Shown here piece after piece: positions 51,705 to 60,773 of a DNA stretch of 64,000 nucleotides; within the stretch, counting starts at the first letter, position 1; each line of letters begins with the position of its first letter. The stretch comes from Ramlibacter aurantiacus. GTDB taxonomy: Bacteria; Pseudomonadota; Gammaproteobacteria; Burkholderiales; Burkholderiaceae_C. The translations under genes were made by a program, and so were the position numbers. The stretch spans positions 1 to 64,000 of the forward strand of contig NZ_JAEQNA010000008.1 in NCBI RefSeq assembly GCF_016722895.1, read 5' to 3'. The notes under the pieces were generated by a model. It was not told the origin of the DNA. It saw only the letters and a list, made by a program, of their open reading frames with translations, and ran no database searches.

Positions 51705-52409
51705 TCACTCAATCAATTGACCGTTCCGAATGACCAAGAGAGCCCGATTGATGTGAGTTGCCAGCAGTGCGCTGGCCCGATCGGCGTCACGCGCCATTAC
51801 CGCGTCAAAGATGGTCTTGTGCTCCTCGTGAAGATCATCGCTTGGCGGCGCTTTCAATGTGGACAACCTCCGGTAGCGCTCGGCCTGCTGGTAAAGCACC
51901 TCTCTGCTTCGAAGCAGCCGCCTCGAGCGGCACGCCGCCACGAGGGCCTCGTGAAACTGCCGATTGCAGAACTCCCAGCCTTCAAATGCCCCAGCGGGGT
52001 CCGCCCGCAGGCGCTGCTCCGCTAGCGTCAGCTTGTGGAACGTACTGACCACGCCGGCTTCCCAATCGTCCGTTCCTGCAGCGATACTCTCGCGCAGCGC
52101 CTCCCCTTCAAGCAGCACGCGAATGCGCGTGAGGTCCGCAAGATCCTCTAGCGAAATCGGAGCGACGCTAAAGCCACGCTGGGATTCGGACTCGACGAGC
52201 GCGTCGGCCACCAGCAGCGCCATGGCTTCGCGCAGCGTCCCCGCGCCCACCCCGTATCTCGACTTAAGGTGCTCGACTCGCAGCTTCTGGCCTGCCGATA
52301 AATGCCCAGCGATGATGTCCCGGCGCATCCGTTGGTAAGCCGCCTCGATCAGGCTACGAGGCGGACTGGCAATTGCGTTGGGCTCGGGCGTGACCAGAGA
52401 AGGTGACAT
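51705..52409 (-). CDS. GntR-family regulator (FCD/FadR subfamily)
   Basis: 234 residues: winged helix AAYQRMRRDIIAGHLSAGQK, RVEHLKSRYGVGAGTLREAM, then an all-helical FCD ligand domain (LTRIRVLLEGEALRESIAAG, CNRQFHEALVAACRSRRLL, EEHKTIFDAVMARDADRASA). It diverges from the ferredoxin/C23O genes, with a palindrome between, and likely represses both sides until an organic acid binds. Confidence 0.9.
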   Translation of the reverse strand: MSPSLVTPEPNAIASPPRSLIEAAYQRMRRDIIAGHLSAGQKLRVEHLKSRYGVGAGTLREAMALLVADALVESESQRGFSVAPISLEDLADLTRIRVLLEGEALRESIAAGTDDWEAGVVSTFHKLTLAEQRLRADPAGAFEGWEFCNRQFHEALVAACRSRRLLRSREVLYQQAERYRRLSTLKAPPSDDLHEEHKTIFDAVMARDADRASALLATHINRALLVIRNGQLIE

Positions 52410-52437
52410 TGGGCGGAGAGAGTTCGCGGGTTGCTGA

Positions 52438-52463
52438 CTCGCCAGAAGTTCTTCCTTGGCGAG
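52438..52463. promoter_or_regulatory. 7-bp inverted repeat near GntR start
   Basis: CTCGCCA and TGGCGAG are exact reverse complements around a 12-base spacer, about 30-55 bases upstream of the GntR ATG. Possible second operator or leader hairpin. Confidence 0.35.
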
Positions 52464-52484
52464 ACGACAACGCCAATGTATTCG

Positions 52485-52502
52485 GAAAAATCTCGATTTT
52501 TC
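52485..52502. promoter_or_regulatory. Candidate GntR operator
   Basis: GAAAAATC-TC-GATTTTTC is a perfect 8-bp inverted repeat with a 2-base core in the divergent intergenic region. Symmetric, compact and AT-rich, it fits a homodimeric GntR protein. A related CTCGAT motif recurs at 52542-52547. Confidence 0.5.
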
Positions 52503-52670
52503 TTAGGGATAACGAGAAGACCAAAAATTCTCGATGAGCTTGGATAATCACCGCTAGCGATCTTCCCCGTGGCTGCGCTGTGCAGCCACCGGGAATATCT
52601 CCTGCATATTGACTCGACCACGGCCAGGACTACCCGGCCGCAGCTGCCGGATACCCTTAGCTGAGGCGAC

Positions 52671-53162
52671 ATGGAGCCCCTTATGGAACGCTGTCTACCC
52701 GAACAATTAGGGGGCCAAGGCGCTGCCGTGATATCTCACGAGACGCCGGCCCTGCCGCACACCACAGCAGCATCGCGAGCGGCGGCCGCGTCTGCGGCCA
52801 AGCATGACGTTTGTCTCGCCCCGACTGGCGAGACGTACACGTGCTCAGAGGCCGAGAGCCTGCTGCAGGGCATGGCGCGCCTTGGGCGCAAGGGCATACC
52901 GGTCGGTTGCCTAAATGGCGGCTGTGGGGTTTGCAAGATCAGAATCATCGCGGGCAGGGTGCGCCGCATCGGCGCGATGAGTCGGGCGCATGTCTCTCAG
53001 GATGAGGAAGCGCAGGGAATCTGCCTGGCATGCCGCGTCGCGCCCCTCGGAAGGGTCGAGGTAGCGGTGGTGGGCAAGATGAAGAAGGCCTGGAGCGATC
53101 AGTGGATCGCTGTGTCTCAGGTCGATGGGTCAAAACGCGAGATCAATTCAGACAAGGAGTGA
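52671..53162 (+). CDS. Chloroplast-type 2Fe-2S ferredoxin, DmpQ/XylT-like
   Basis: Residues 45-130 form a plant-type ferredoxin with C-x4-C-x2-C ([15 protein letters not shown]) and a fourth Cys in [10 protein letters not shown]. XylT/DmpQ proteins re-reduce the oxidised iron of catechol 2,3-dioxygenase; the C23O gene starts 4 bases downstream. The N-terminal 44 residues (Ala-rich, [13 protein letters not shown]) are an unusual extension versus the roughly 110-residue family size; an internal start cannot be excluded. Confidence 0.82.
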   Translation: MEPLMERCLPEQLGGQGAAVISHETPALPHTTAASRAAAASAAKHDVCLAPTGETYTCSEAESLLQGMARLGRKGIPVGCLNGGCGVCKIRIIAGRVRRIGAMSRAHVSQDEEAQGICLACRVAPLGRVEVAVVGKMKKAWSDQWIAVSQVDGSKREINSDKE

Positions 53163-53166
53163 AGTC

Positions 53167-54111
53167 ATGGGTGTCATGCGCATCGGACACGCCAGCCTGC
53201 GTGTCATGGACACGGCGGCAGCCGTCAAGCACTACGAGAACGTGCTCGGGATGAAGAAAATGATGGAGGACGAGCACGGAAACGTATACCTGAAGTGCTG
53301 GGACGAGTGGGACAAGTACTCGCTGATCATCACGCCCTCCGACCGAGCCGGCCTCAATCACGTGGCGTACAAGGTCAAGCGGGACAGCGACCTTGATGCG
53401 CTGGCCGACCGGATTCAGGCCTATGGCATCAAAACGAACATGCTGCCTGAAGGCGCGTTGCCGGCGACTGGCCGCATGTTGCAGTTCAACTTGCCCAGTG
53501 GCCATGAGATGCGCCTCTACGCGAGCAAGGACTGTATCGGCACGGACGTCGGCTCTATCAATCCGGATCCCTGGCCCGACGGCTTGAAAGGTGCGGCGGC
53601 CCATTGGCTCGACCATGTGTTGCTCATGTGCCCCTTCGACCCAGCTAAGCAGGTGAACACGGTTGCCGATAACACCAGGTTCTTTCTCGAGGTGCTGGAC
53701 TTTTTCCAGACCGAGCAGGTGACCGTCGGTCCGCAAGGGGCATTCCAGCTGGCTTCGTTCATATCCTGCTCGAGCAAGCCGCACGACATCGCATTCGTCG
53801 GCGCGCCGACCGCAGGACTGCACCACTTGTCATTCTTTTTGGACTCCTGGCATGACATTCTCAAAGCCGGCGACGTGATGGCAAAGAACAGGGTGCGAAT
53901 CGACATCGCCCCGACGCGACACGGCATCACGCGCGGCGAGACCATCTACTTCTTCGATCCAAGCGGCAATCGCAACGAGACCTTCGCTGGCCTCGGCTAC
54001 CAGGCGCAGCCCGATCGCCCGGTGACGACCTGGACAGAAGAAGAGGTCGGCCGCGGCATCTTCTATCACACCGGAGTGCTGCCCGGCTCCTTCACCGAGG
54101 TGTACACCTGA
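53167..54111 (+). CDS. xylE: Catechol 2,3-dioxygenase (extradiol)
   Basis: 314 residues of the two-domain vicinal-oxygen-chelate type. Probable iron ligands H150 (AHWLDHVLL), H219 or H220 ([12 protein letters not shown]) and E271 (GNRNETF) are in place, as is the active-site His in [20 protein letters not shown] precedes the ATG. It opens catechol to 2-hydroxymuconate semialdehyde. Preceded by its reactivating ferredoxin. Confidence 0.95.
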   Translation: MGVMRIGHASLRVMDTAAAVKHYENVLGMKKMMEDEHGNVYLKCWDEWDKYSLIITPSDRAGLNHVAYKVKRDSDLDALADRIQAYGIKTNMLPEGALPATGRMLQFNLPSGHEMRLYASKDCIGTDVGSINPDPWPDGLKGAAAHWLDHVLLMCPFDPAKQVNTVADNTRFFLEVLDFFQTEQVTVGPQGAFQLASFISCSSKPHDIAFVGAPTAGLHHLSFFLDSWHDILKAGDVMAKNRVRIDIAPTRHGITRGETIYFFDPSGNRNETFAGLGYQAQPDRPVTTWTEEEVGRGIFYHTGVLPGSFTEVYT

Positions 54112-54123
54112 GCTTGACTGCCG

Positions 54124-54155
54124 ACCAGGGCAGCAACGAGTTGCTTTGCCCTGGT
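54124..54155. terminator. Long hairpin between C23O and tautomerase genes
   Basis: ACCAGGGCA/TGCCCTGGT and the nested AGCAAC/GTTGCT combine to a near-continuous 15-bp hairpin with loop GA. It is not followed by a T-run, so it may stabilise or attenuate the mRNA rather than end it. Confidence 0.55.
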
Positions 54156-54170
54156 TCATTGAAGACTAAC

Positions 54171-54206
54171 GAGCCGAGGTCTTTGCGCCGCGGCTCCCGC
54201 TTTTTG
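54171..54206 (+). terminator. Weak terminator/attenuator before tautomerase gene
   Basis: GAGCCG and CGGCTC pair around a 14-base loop, followed by CCGCTTTTTGG. It lies just upstream of the next ATG at 54215, so read-through may be partial. Confidence 0.45.
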
Positions 54207-54214
54207 GAAGAGCC

Positions 54215-54406
54215 ATGCCGTTTGCACAGATTTTCCTGATACAGGGTCGAACCGAAGAACAGAAGCGCGCCGTGATCGAACAGGTCACCGAGGCGCTGCA
54301 TCAGGCGGTTGGGGCCCCAAAGGAAACGATCCGAGTCTGGATCCAGGAAGTGCCAAATACGAACTGGGGGATCGCGGGTCAAACCGCGAAGGACCTGGGG
54401 CGCTGA
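54215..54406 (+). CDS. dmpI: 4-oxalocrotonate tautomerase
   Basis: 63 residues starting MPFAQIFLIQGRTEEQKRAV with the catalytic N-terminal Pro after Met removal, EQVTEALHQAVGAPKETIRVW and the ending VPNTNWGIAG. This is the size and layout of DmpI/XylH. It isomerises 2-hydroxymuconate to 2-oxo-3-hexenedioate. It is separated from C23O by two hairpins. Confidence 0.92.
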   Translation: MPFAQIFLIQGRTEEQKRAVIEQVTEALHQAVGAPKETIRVWIQEVPNTNWGIAGQTAKDLGR

Positions 54407-54667
54407 GTGCCGGAGCCCGGCCTGCCTGTGGGTCCCGGCGCATCCAGACGCGGCTTGCTACCGTGGGGCCTTTCTAGAACTATTGCGACATCACATTCAG
54501 CCCGGACGCGACTCCCTGCCATACCGCCCCACGAGTGACGTATTTGAGGCGCCAACGCGCCGGATCTATAGCGCGTCGGCCGCGCCGCGGGCACAGAACT
54601 TAGAGGATTGGATGGGCCACGTCGTAAACCGCACCGGGGCCTGTGCCCTGGGCGAGAGCGCGCGCCA

Positions 54668-55633
54668 ATGATGATAGCCGCTCCCGCCGTGCCTCCGGAA
54701 ACACTGTTGGGAGTCACGCTGGCCCTGCTGGCAATGGCGGCTCACGGCACATCCATGGTCGTCGCGTCGTTCGCAATGCGTCACCTGAGCAGCGCGCCCG
54801 GGTCAATGTTGGCGGCTGCCGCGGGGCTGCCAGCAGGCTTGCTGGCGGGTGCCGGGCAGCTTGCTTTCGGCAGCGGTGTGGAACTGCCCAGTCTGCGCGC
54901 GGTGCTTGGGTTCATTTTGGCTGGAGTGTTCTCGACGTACTTGGGCCGCTGGCTGATCTTTAGGTCAATAGAGCTTATGGGCCCTAGCCGTGCCGCCGGG
55001 CTGCAGAGCACCAGTCCATTGATTACCGCGTTCTTCGGCTGGTTGCTGCTCGGCGAGGTGCTCGGGCCACTGGGCTTCGCGGGAATTGGGCTGGGGATTG
55101 CGGGTCTGTTCGCCATGAGCATGGGCGGTCACGGTCTGCAGCAGGGGCGCACCAAAAGCGTTGCTGCGCGGCACCGTGGCTTTCTGCTAGGCAGCCTATT
55201 AGTGGGCCTGGGATCCGCCGCGGCGTACTCCGCCAGCCATGTATTCCGCGCGGCTGGGGTTCGGGAGTGGAATGAACCGCTGTTGGGAGCCGCGATCGGA
55301 ACGTTCGCGGGTTTGGCGGCCCTGCTGCTGGCCAGCCACAAGCAAATGACAGGGTACCTGCGTGAAATTGCGGCGCAGCCCGTGTGGGCCCGCGTCTATG
55401 TAGCGGTTGGCTTCATGCAATTCGTTGGGCAGTCGCTTGTCACCGCCTCGATGAACTACATTCCCGTCAGTCTCGTGGCCCTGATCTCGATGTGCACCCC
55501 TTTATTAGTGATGCCTCTTAGCTATTTCGCAATGGGCAAGCAGGAGAACCTCTCTCTGGCCGCTGTGCTGGGGATCTGCCTCACCTTGTCCGGCATCGTG
55601 CTCGTGGTCCTGCATGGCCGCCCACAACCCTGA
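54668..55633 (+). CDS. EamA/DMT-family transporter (copy 1)
   Basis: Ten hydrophobic helices in 321 residues. Two EamA repeats are visible; SRAAGLQSTSPLITAFFGWL closes the first and VSLVALISMCTPLLVMPLSYF the second. Its closest relative in the window is the 319-residue protein at 56683-57642 (shared SRAAGxQS-SPLIT and LISMCTPL-VMP-SYF blocks). Substrate unknown; export of an aromatic intermediate is plausible. Confidence 0.87.
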   Translation: MMIAAPAVPPETLLGVTLALLAMAAHGTSMVVASFAMRHLSSAPGSMLAAAAGLPAGLLAGAGQLAFGSGVELPSLRAVLGFILAGVFSTYLGRWLIFRSIELMGPSRAAGLQSTSPLITAFFGWLLLGEVLGPLGFAGIGLGIAGLFAMSMGGHGLQQGRTKSVAARHRGFLLGSLLVGLGSAAAYSASHVFRAAGVREWNEPLLGAAIGTFAGLAALLLASHKQMTGYLREIAAQPVWARVYVAVGFMQFVGQSLVTASMNYIPVSLVALISMCTPLLVMPLSYFAMGKQENLSLAAVLGICLTLSGIVLVVLHGRPQP

Positions 55634-55666
55634 TTTCCGGATGAGTTGTGCCTGCCACCGCCTTCC

Positions 55667-56644
55667 TTATTCCGGCTTCAGGTCTGCGGCCCTGGCGGCC
55701 TTGGCCATCGCTTCCACTTCGCGAGCCAGCACCCGGCTGGTCTCGGCCGGACCCGCGCCAATCGGCTCAACGCCTCCGGCGTGCAGGCCCTTGAGCACAT
55801 CTGGATTCTTCACCACCTCTGTGAGTTCGCGGCTGATGCGGTCGATAGCGAACTGCGGCGTGCCGGGCGCGGCCAGCACCACCAGCACGGGGGCGAAATC
55901 GAAGCCGGGCACGAGGTCGGCGATTGGCGGGATGTCGGGCGTCATCGGAGAGCGGCTCGCCGCGTTTGACGCCAGCAGCTTGACCTGCCCGCTCTGCACA
56001 AACCCGGAGATTGACGGCAGCGCAGCCACCGAGAAGTCAACTTGCCCGCTCACAAGAGCAGGCGTCGACTGCCCGGAGCCCTTGTAAGGCACGTGACGAA
56101 TGTCGAGGTTGAGCGCGGATTTCAGCGCCTCCATCGTGAGGTGGTGATTGCTGCCGATGCCGGAAGATCCATAAGTGTAGCCGCCAGGGTTCTTCTTCAC
56201 CGCCGCAAGGAATTCCTGCAGGTTGCTGACGCCGGTTTTCGGGTGCGCCACTAAGTAGAGGGCCGTGCGGCCGACCAGCGCCACCGGCAGCAGGTCCTTG
56301 CCCAGCTTGTAGTTGGTCGTCTTGTTGATCAGGGGACTGATCGACAGCATCGCACCGTCAGAGACGATGAATGTATGCCCGTCGGTCGGCTGGCTTTGCA
56401 GCAGCGTGTTGTAGGCCGCCGAACCGGCGGCACCTGGCTTGTTCTCGATCACCACTGGCTGGCCGATCCTGTCGGTGAGACCGCGTGACAGAACCCGGGC
56501 AATGACGTCCGGCTGGCCCCCGGCGGCGTAGGGAACAATGAACTTGATCGGCTTGCTGGGATAGGCCTGCGCCGCGGCCACCGAAGGCAGCAGCAGGGAA
56601 GCGCCAGACATGAGCGCTGCGGCCACGAGATTTCTACGATGCAT
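55667..56644 (-). CDS. Bug/TctC-family receptor
   Basis: 325 residues; signal MHRRNLVAAALMSGASLLLP, YPSKPIKFIVPYAAGGQPDV, VIENKPGAAGSAAYNTLLQS and HVPYKGSGQSTPALVSGQVD. AGGAGA precedes the ATG. It is flanked by the two EamA genes, converging with the first and downstream of the second. Confidence 0.92.
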   Translation of the reverse strand: MHRRNLVAAALMSGASLLLPSVAAAQAYPSKPIKFIVPYAAGGQPDVIARVLSRGLTDRIGQPVVIENKPGAAGSAAYNTLLQSQPTDGHTFIVSDGAMLSISPLINKTTNYKLGKDLLPVALVGRTALYLVAHPKTGVSNLQEFLAAVKKNPGGYTYGSSGIGSNHHLTMEALKSALNLDIRHVPYKGSGQSTPALVSGQVDFSVAALPSISGFVQSGQVKLLASNAASRSPMTPDIPPIADLVPGFDFAPVLVVLAAPGTPQFAIDRISRELTEVVKNPDVLKGLHAGGVEPIGAGPAETSRVLAREVEAMAKAARAADLKPE

Positions 56645-56682
56645 ATTTTGTCTCCTACAGGTGAGGCGGGAGTTGTCGATAG

Positions 56683-57642
56683 TCACACGGCGGGGCGGCC
56701 ATACAACAGCACCAGCGCAATGCCGGCCACGGTGATGCAGATCCCAAGAACGGTTGCGCGGGACAGATTTTCCTGCTTACGCAGGACGAAATAGCTGATG
56801 GGCATCACCACCAACGGCGTGCACATCGAAATCAGGGCCGCCAAACCGGCCGGGATGTACTTCATTGACGCGATAACCAGCACTTGGCCAACGAACTGCA
56901 GCGCACCCACCGCGAAGTAGGTCCACGCACCAACGGGTTGAGCCCGAATTTCTCTGACATAGGCGGCGAGCTGATTTCGGCCGGCAAGCAGCAGGGCCCC
57001 CAAGCCGGCCAGGGCTCCTAACATGGTGCCGAGCAGCGGCTCGTCCCATTCGCGCACGGCCGAAGCGCGGAACACGTTGCTGCCCGAATAAGCTGCCGCC
57101 GCGCCCAATCCGAATAGCATGCTGCCGAACACAAACCCGTTTTGGCGAGCTGTCCGGGTCATGCCGCCCGCTCCCGACGCAGGCGCCACGCCCACACTGA
57201 TAGCCCCAAGGCCGGCTATGCCGAGCGCGATGCCGAAGATGCCAGCACCACTGAGCGTCTCGGCCAGGAAGATCCAGCCGAACAGTGCAGTGATCAGCGG
57301 ACTGACGCTCTGCACGCCCGCGGCGCGGCTTGGGCCGATCGTCTCGATCGACCGGAATACGAGCCACCGTCCAAGATAGGTGGAGAAGATTCCGGCCACG
57401 ATAAACATCAGCACCGCCCGCAGGCTCGGCGGCTGCACATCCGCCCCAAACGACAGCTGCAGTGCGACGCACAGCACGCCGGCTGGGACACTCGCCATCG
57501 CGGCCACGATGGAGCCCGGCCCGCTACCGAAGCCGCGGACCAAAGAAATCCACAGCATGCCGGCACTGAACAAGAGCATCGCCAGGGAGGCCAGCGCGCA
57601 GCCCAACAGGACCTCCGGCGATACAGCGGGCAGAGCGATCAC
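56683..57642 (-). CDS. EamA/DMT-family transporter (copy 2)
   Basis: 319 residues, ten helices; SRAAGVQSVSPLITALFGWI and AALISMCTPLVVMPISYFVL mark the repeats. It is a clear paralogue of 54668-55633 in inverted orientation, with a Bug receptor between. It follows the SDR gene by 6 bases, so it is part of the minus-strand catabolic operon. Confidence 0.87.
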   Translation of the reverse strand: MIALPAVSPEVLLGCALASLAMLLFSAGMLWISLVRGFGSGPGSIVAAMASVPAGVLCVALQLSFGADVQPPSLRAVLMFIVAGIFSTYLGRWLVFRSIETIGPSRAAGVQSVSPLITALFGWIFLAETLSGAGIFGIALGIAGLGAISVGVAPASGAGGMTRTARQNGFVFGSMLFGLGAAAAYSGSNVFRASAVREWDEPLLGTMLGALAGLGALLLAGRNQLAAYVREIRAQPVGAWTYFAVGALQFVGQVLVIASMKYIPAGLAALISMCTPLVVMPISYFVLRKQENLSRATVLGICITVAGIALVLLYGRPAV

Positions 57643-57648
57643 GGCCGT

Positions 57649-58389
57649 TCAGCGCAGCATGCCGCCGCCGTCCACCGCCAGCACCAGCCCGGTGATCCAG
57701 GTTGCCTTGTCCGAGACGAGATACGAGACCAGCTCGCTGACGTCCTCCGGCTCTCCCACCCGCTTGAGCGGGAATTCGGCGGCCCGAGCGGCCAGCAGCT
57801 TGTCGTATTCCGTCGGGCTCATGCCAGCGGCCAGGTAGATGTCGCTGCGCACGAGGGCCGGTGCGATGCAGTTGACGCGCACCCCGTGCTCGGCCGCCTC
57901 TATGGCAATCGCCTTCGTGAACGCTTCCACCGCGCCCTTGGACGCCGAATAGGCGATGGAGCCGGCGCGCGGACGCTGCGCCAGGGTGCTGCTGAAGTTG
58001 AGGATACAGCCCTTGCGCGCCTGCACCAGGGGAAGAAAAGACTGGGTTACATACATCGTGCCAAAAACATTGATGCGCATCATGTTTTCGACCTCATCCA
58101 TATTGACCTCGACGAAGGGCGAGCGCTGCAGGGCGACGCCGGCGCAGTTCACCAGCACATCGAGTTGCGCGTAGCTGGAGACGATCCAATCCTTCAAGCG
58201 CCGCACATCCTCGCGCGAGCCGATGTCGCACTGGATGCCAGCCACGCCACGCTTCCTCATCGCGTCGAGCTTGTCTTGGCGCCGGCCGCATACCGCCACA
58301 TCGAATCCATTGCGCTTTAGCTTCAGCGCAATGTCCTCGCCCAAGCCAGCGCTGCCGCCGGTCACCAATGCCACTTTCCTGTTGCTCAT
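57649..58389 (-). CDS. Short-chain dehydrogenase/reductase
   Basis: 246 residues, classical SDR: NAD motif TGGSAGLGEDIALKLKRNGF, NNAG-like VNCAGVALQ, catalytic Ser (NFSSTLAQ) and Y-x3-K in IAYSASKGAVEAF, ending ITGLVLAVDGGGM. In an oxygenase operon it may be a cis-dihydrodiol or alcohol dehydrogenase. 27 bases after the PdxA-like gene. Confidence 0.9.
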   Translation of the reverse strand: MSNRKVALVTGGSAGLGEDIALKLKRNGFDVAVCGRRQDKLDAMRKRGVAGIQCDIGSREDVRRLKDWIVSSYAQLDVLVNCAGVALQRSPFVEVNMDEVENMMRINVFGTMYVTQSFLPLVQARKGCILNFSSTLAQRPRAGSIAYSASKGAVEAFTKAIAIEAAEHGVRVNCIAPALVRSDIYLAAGMSPTEYDKLLAARAAEFPLKRVGEPEDVSELVSYLVSDKATWITGLVLAVDGGGMLR

Positions 58390-58416
58390 CGACTCCTCGA
58401 TCGTTTTAGCGGCCGT

Positions 58417-59391
58417 TTAATCGGTGGCGAGCGGTCGGCCAGTGGCCAGCGCAGCGGCAGTCTTCACCGCCGACAGCATGCTCTGGTGCTGCGCCACACC
58501 GCGGCCCGCGATGTCGTAGGCGGTGCCGTGCGGCACGTTTAGCATGACGAACGGCAGGCCGATGTAGACCGTGCAGGCGCCTTCGAAACCCACCGTTTTG
58601 ATCGGAATTTGGCCTTGGTCGTGATACATGGTCACCACCACGTCCCACTGGCCCTGGACGCACTGGCGGAATACCGCGTCGGGCACCAGCGGTCCCTGAG
58701 CGGCGATGCCCTGAGCCTGGGCCCGCGCGACAGCCGGGGCTATTCGCTCTTGATCCTGAGGGAACATTGCGTGCGGGTTGATGCCAGCCACCGCGATGCG
58801 CGGACGTTCGAAGCCCCACTTGCGCAGAGAGGCGTTCGCCATCTCGATCACCTGGAACACGCGCTCCGGCGTCGCCGCAGCCACTGCCTCGGTCAGCGGC
58901 ACGTGCTCCGTCAGCGGAACCACGCGCAACTTCCCGCTCATGCGTAGCATGAAGGTGCCGGCTGGCTGCAGCTCGTCGATGTCCTGCACGCGGCCGGTGG
59001 CCTTGAGCGAGGCGCTCTCCACCGGGCCCATCACCAGCGCCTGCAGGCTGCGCTGGCGGCCGAGCGCTTCCCCACGCTCTATCCAGCCCAGCACCGCGTT
59101 GCCGGAGGCCGCCGAGGCTTTCCCGAAGGCGCAGGTGGACACGTCGAAGCCGCCCGGATCAACAACGCCGATCGTGCCGACGGGCAGTTGCTGCGCAGGA
59201 TCGGTGACCGCCTCAAAACGTGCGGATAGGCCGCACACCCGCGCGGCGCGGTGCACCACGCCGAGATCGCCGACCAGGACCGGGCGGCATAGACCGGCGA
59301 GCTCGCTGGCCGCCGCCGTCCGCACGCACACCTCGGGGCCGATGCCGGCGGGGTCACCGATCATCATGCCGATCACCGGCAGGTCGCTCAT
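58417..59391 (-). CDS. PdxA-family dehydrogenase, TphB-like
   Basis: 324 residues from the ATG at 59391 (GGAG at 7 bases). PdxA landmarks: IGMMIGDPAGIGPEVCVRTA, ELQPAGTFMLRMSG, the metal His segments PLTEHVPL, GINPHAM and TMYHDQGQIPIKTVGF, and LPFVMLNVPHGTAYDIAGRG. TphB of terephthalate degradation, which oxidises the cis-dihydrodiol with decarboxylation, belongs to this family; vitamin B6 synthesis is less likely in an operon with a Rieske oxygenase and a Bug receptor (TphC-like). Confidence 0.75.
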   Translation of the reverse strand: MSDLPVIGMMIGDPAGIGPEVCVRTAAASELAGLCRPVLVGDLGVVHRAARVCGLSARFEAVTDPAQQLPVGTIGVVDPGGFDVSTCAFGKASAASGNAVLGWIERGEALGRQRSLQALVMGPVESASLKATGRVQDIDELQPAGTFMLRMSGKLRVVPLTEHVPLTEAVAAATPERVFQVIEMANASLRKWGFERPRIAVAGINPHAMFPQDQERIAPAVARAQAQGIAAQGPLVPDAVFRQCVQGQWDVVVTMYHDQGQIPIKTVGFEGACTVYIGLPFVMLNVPHGTAYDIAGRGVAQHQSMLSAVKTAAALATGRPLATD

Positions 59392-59404
59392 CGCACACAC
59401 TCCT

Positions 59405-60229
59405 TCAGGCGGCGAAGAAGTCCAGCACCAGCTTGGCGAAATCGTCCTTGCGCTCGATCTGCGTCCAATGGCCGCACTTGCCGAACATATGCAAATCGGA
59501 GTTCTTCAGCAGCGAGTGGAACTTGATGCTGTTGGTCGGCGGCACCACGTTGTCATCGCGGCCATGCACGATGAGCGCGCGCTGCTCGATCTTGCGCAGC
59601 TGATCTTCCGGCGTGGCCAGTCCCTTGATGTGGCGTTGGCGCGGCGCGGCGAACATCCTGGAAAACGACTCCTGGTACCCGGGCCGCACGCTCGCTTCGA
59701 AGCGCGAGCGGACAAGGTCATCGGTCATCATGCTGGTGTCGTAGGCGAAGGACATCACGACCTTTCGCATGTTCTCGACCGAAGGCTCGTAGCCCCAGAC
59801 TGCGTCGAGGCCGGGCGTGAGCTCGAACTCGACCCCTGCCGCTCCCATCAGCACGAAGCGCTCCACCCGTTCAGGGTAGCGCGCCGCGATCGCCACGGTC
59901 AACGCACCGCCGAAGGAGTTGCCAACGAAGCGCGCCTTCTTCACGCCGACGGCATCCATCCACTCGGTCAGGTGGCGAATCCAGAATTCCAGGTCGTACT
60001 GCTGGTCGGGCTTGCGCTCGGTGTAGCCGAAACCGGCGATGTCCGGGGCCAGCACGCGGTACTTCTGCGCCAGCGGCGGAATGGTCAGGCGCCAGTTCGC
60101 ATACGCGGTGACGCCCGGGCCGGAGCCGTGGATCAGGATCACCGGCTCGCCTTCGCCGGCCTCCAGGTAGTTGGTCTTCAGGCCGGCGGCCAAGACGCTT
60201 TTGCCGATTTCGGGATCGCTGTTGGACAT
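59405..60229 (-). CDS. dmpD: Alpha/beta hydrolase, 2-hydroxymuconate-semialdehyde hydrolase-like
   Basis: 274 residues; oxyanion HGSGPGVTAYANWRLT, nucleophile FVGNSFGGALTVAIAARYPE, acid VHGRDDNVVPP and His in GKCGHWTQIER form the full triad with DmpD/XylF/BphD-type spacing. It hydrolyses meta-cleavage products. It gives the pathway a hydrolytic branch besides the dehydrogenase (DmpC) branch. 13 bases after the PdxA-like gene start region, within the minus-strand operon. Confidence 0.85.
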   Translation of the reverse strand: MSNSDPEIGKSVLAAGLKTNYLEAGEGEPVILIHGSGPGVTAYANWRLTIPPLAQKYRVLAPDIAGFGYTERKPDQQYDLEFWIRHLTEWMDAVGVKKARFVGNSFGGALTVAIAARYPERVERFVLMGAAGVEFELTPGLDAVWGYEPSVENMRKVVMSFAYDTSMMTDDLVRSRFEASVRPGYQESFSRMFAAPRQRHIKGLATPEDQLRKIEQRALIVHGRDDNVVPPTNSIKFHSLLKNSDLHMFGKCGHWTQIERKDDFAKLVLDFFAA

Positions 60230-60251
60230 GATGCGCTTTGTCGTGTTCAGG

Positions 60252-60755
60252 TCAGATGATGAAGGTGAGGTTAGGTAGCACTTCGTCGTTGGCGGCCAGG
60301 TAGACGCGCTTTTCCTTCATGCGCAGCACGCCGTCCTCGCGCACCAGTACGTGGGTGACGCGGCCGGCCCAGTGCTGGGTCCTGCCGTTGCGCACTTCCG
60401 TCACCAGCACACGCGACGTCACTGTGCCACCGGTCTCCCGCTGGTAGTCGTGACCGAGGACGACGTTGCTGACGATCCGCGACAGGCGCGACTTGGGCGA
60501 CTGCGCATGGGCGTGCTTGGTGCTCAGGCGGTACAGGCGCTCGTCCAGTTCTGGCCGGTTGTCATTGATCAAGGCGATCTGCTTACCGACCTCCGAGTCA
60601 TCGCTATTGCAGGGCACCCAGTACAGCAGGTCCTGGGTGAACAGCTTGAACCATTCTTGGTATTGGTGGGTGTCGGCGAGCTCGGCTTCCTTGAAGAGGA
60701 AGAGCTCGACCTCGCGCAAAGCCATCCAGCTGTCCAGTGCGGTGTCCTTGTCCAT
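60252..60755 (-). CDS. Rieske dioxygenase beta subunit
   Basis: 167 residues from the ATG at 60755 with GGAGAT at 5 bases. NTF2-like small-subunit features: MALREVELFLFKEAELADTH, WFKLFTQDLLYWVPCNSDD and MKEKRVYLAANDEVLPNLTF at the end. It follows the alpha gene by 18 bases. Diverged from the beta subunit at 40417. Confidence 0.9.
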   Translation of the reverse strand: MDKDTALDSWMALREVELFLFKEAELADTHQYQEWFKLFTQDLLYWVPCNSDDSEVGKQIALINDNRPELDERLYRLSTKHAHAQSPKSRLSRIVSNVVLGHDYQRETGGTVTSRVLVTEVRNGRTQHWAGRVTHVLVREDGVLRMKEKRVYLAANDEVLPNLTFII

Positions 60756-60773
60756 GGGGTATCTCCAATTCAA

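Noticed and set aside
58417..59391. Vitamin B6 role for the PdxA-like protein
   Set aside because: The gene lies in a catabolic operon with no other pyridoxine genes; a TphB-type role fits better, though not proven.
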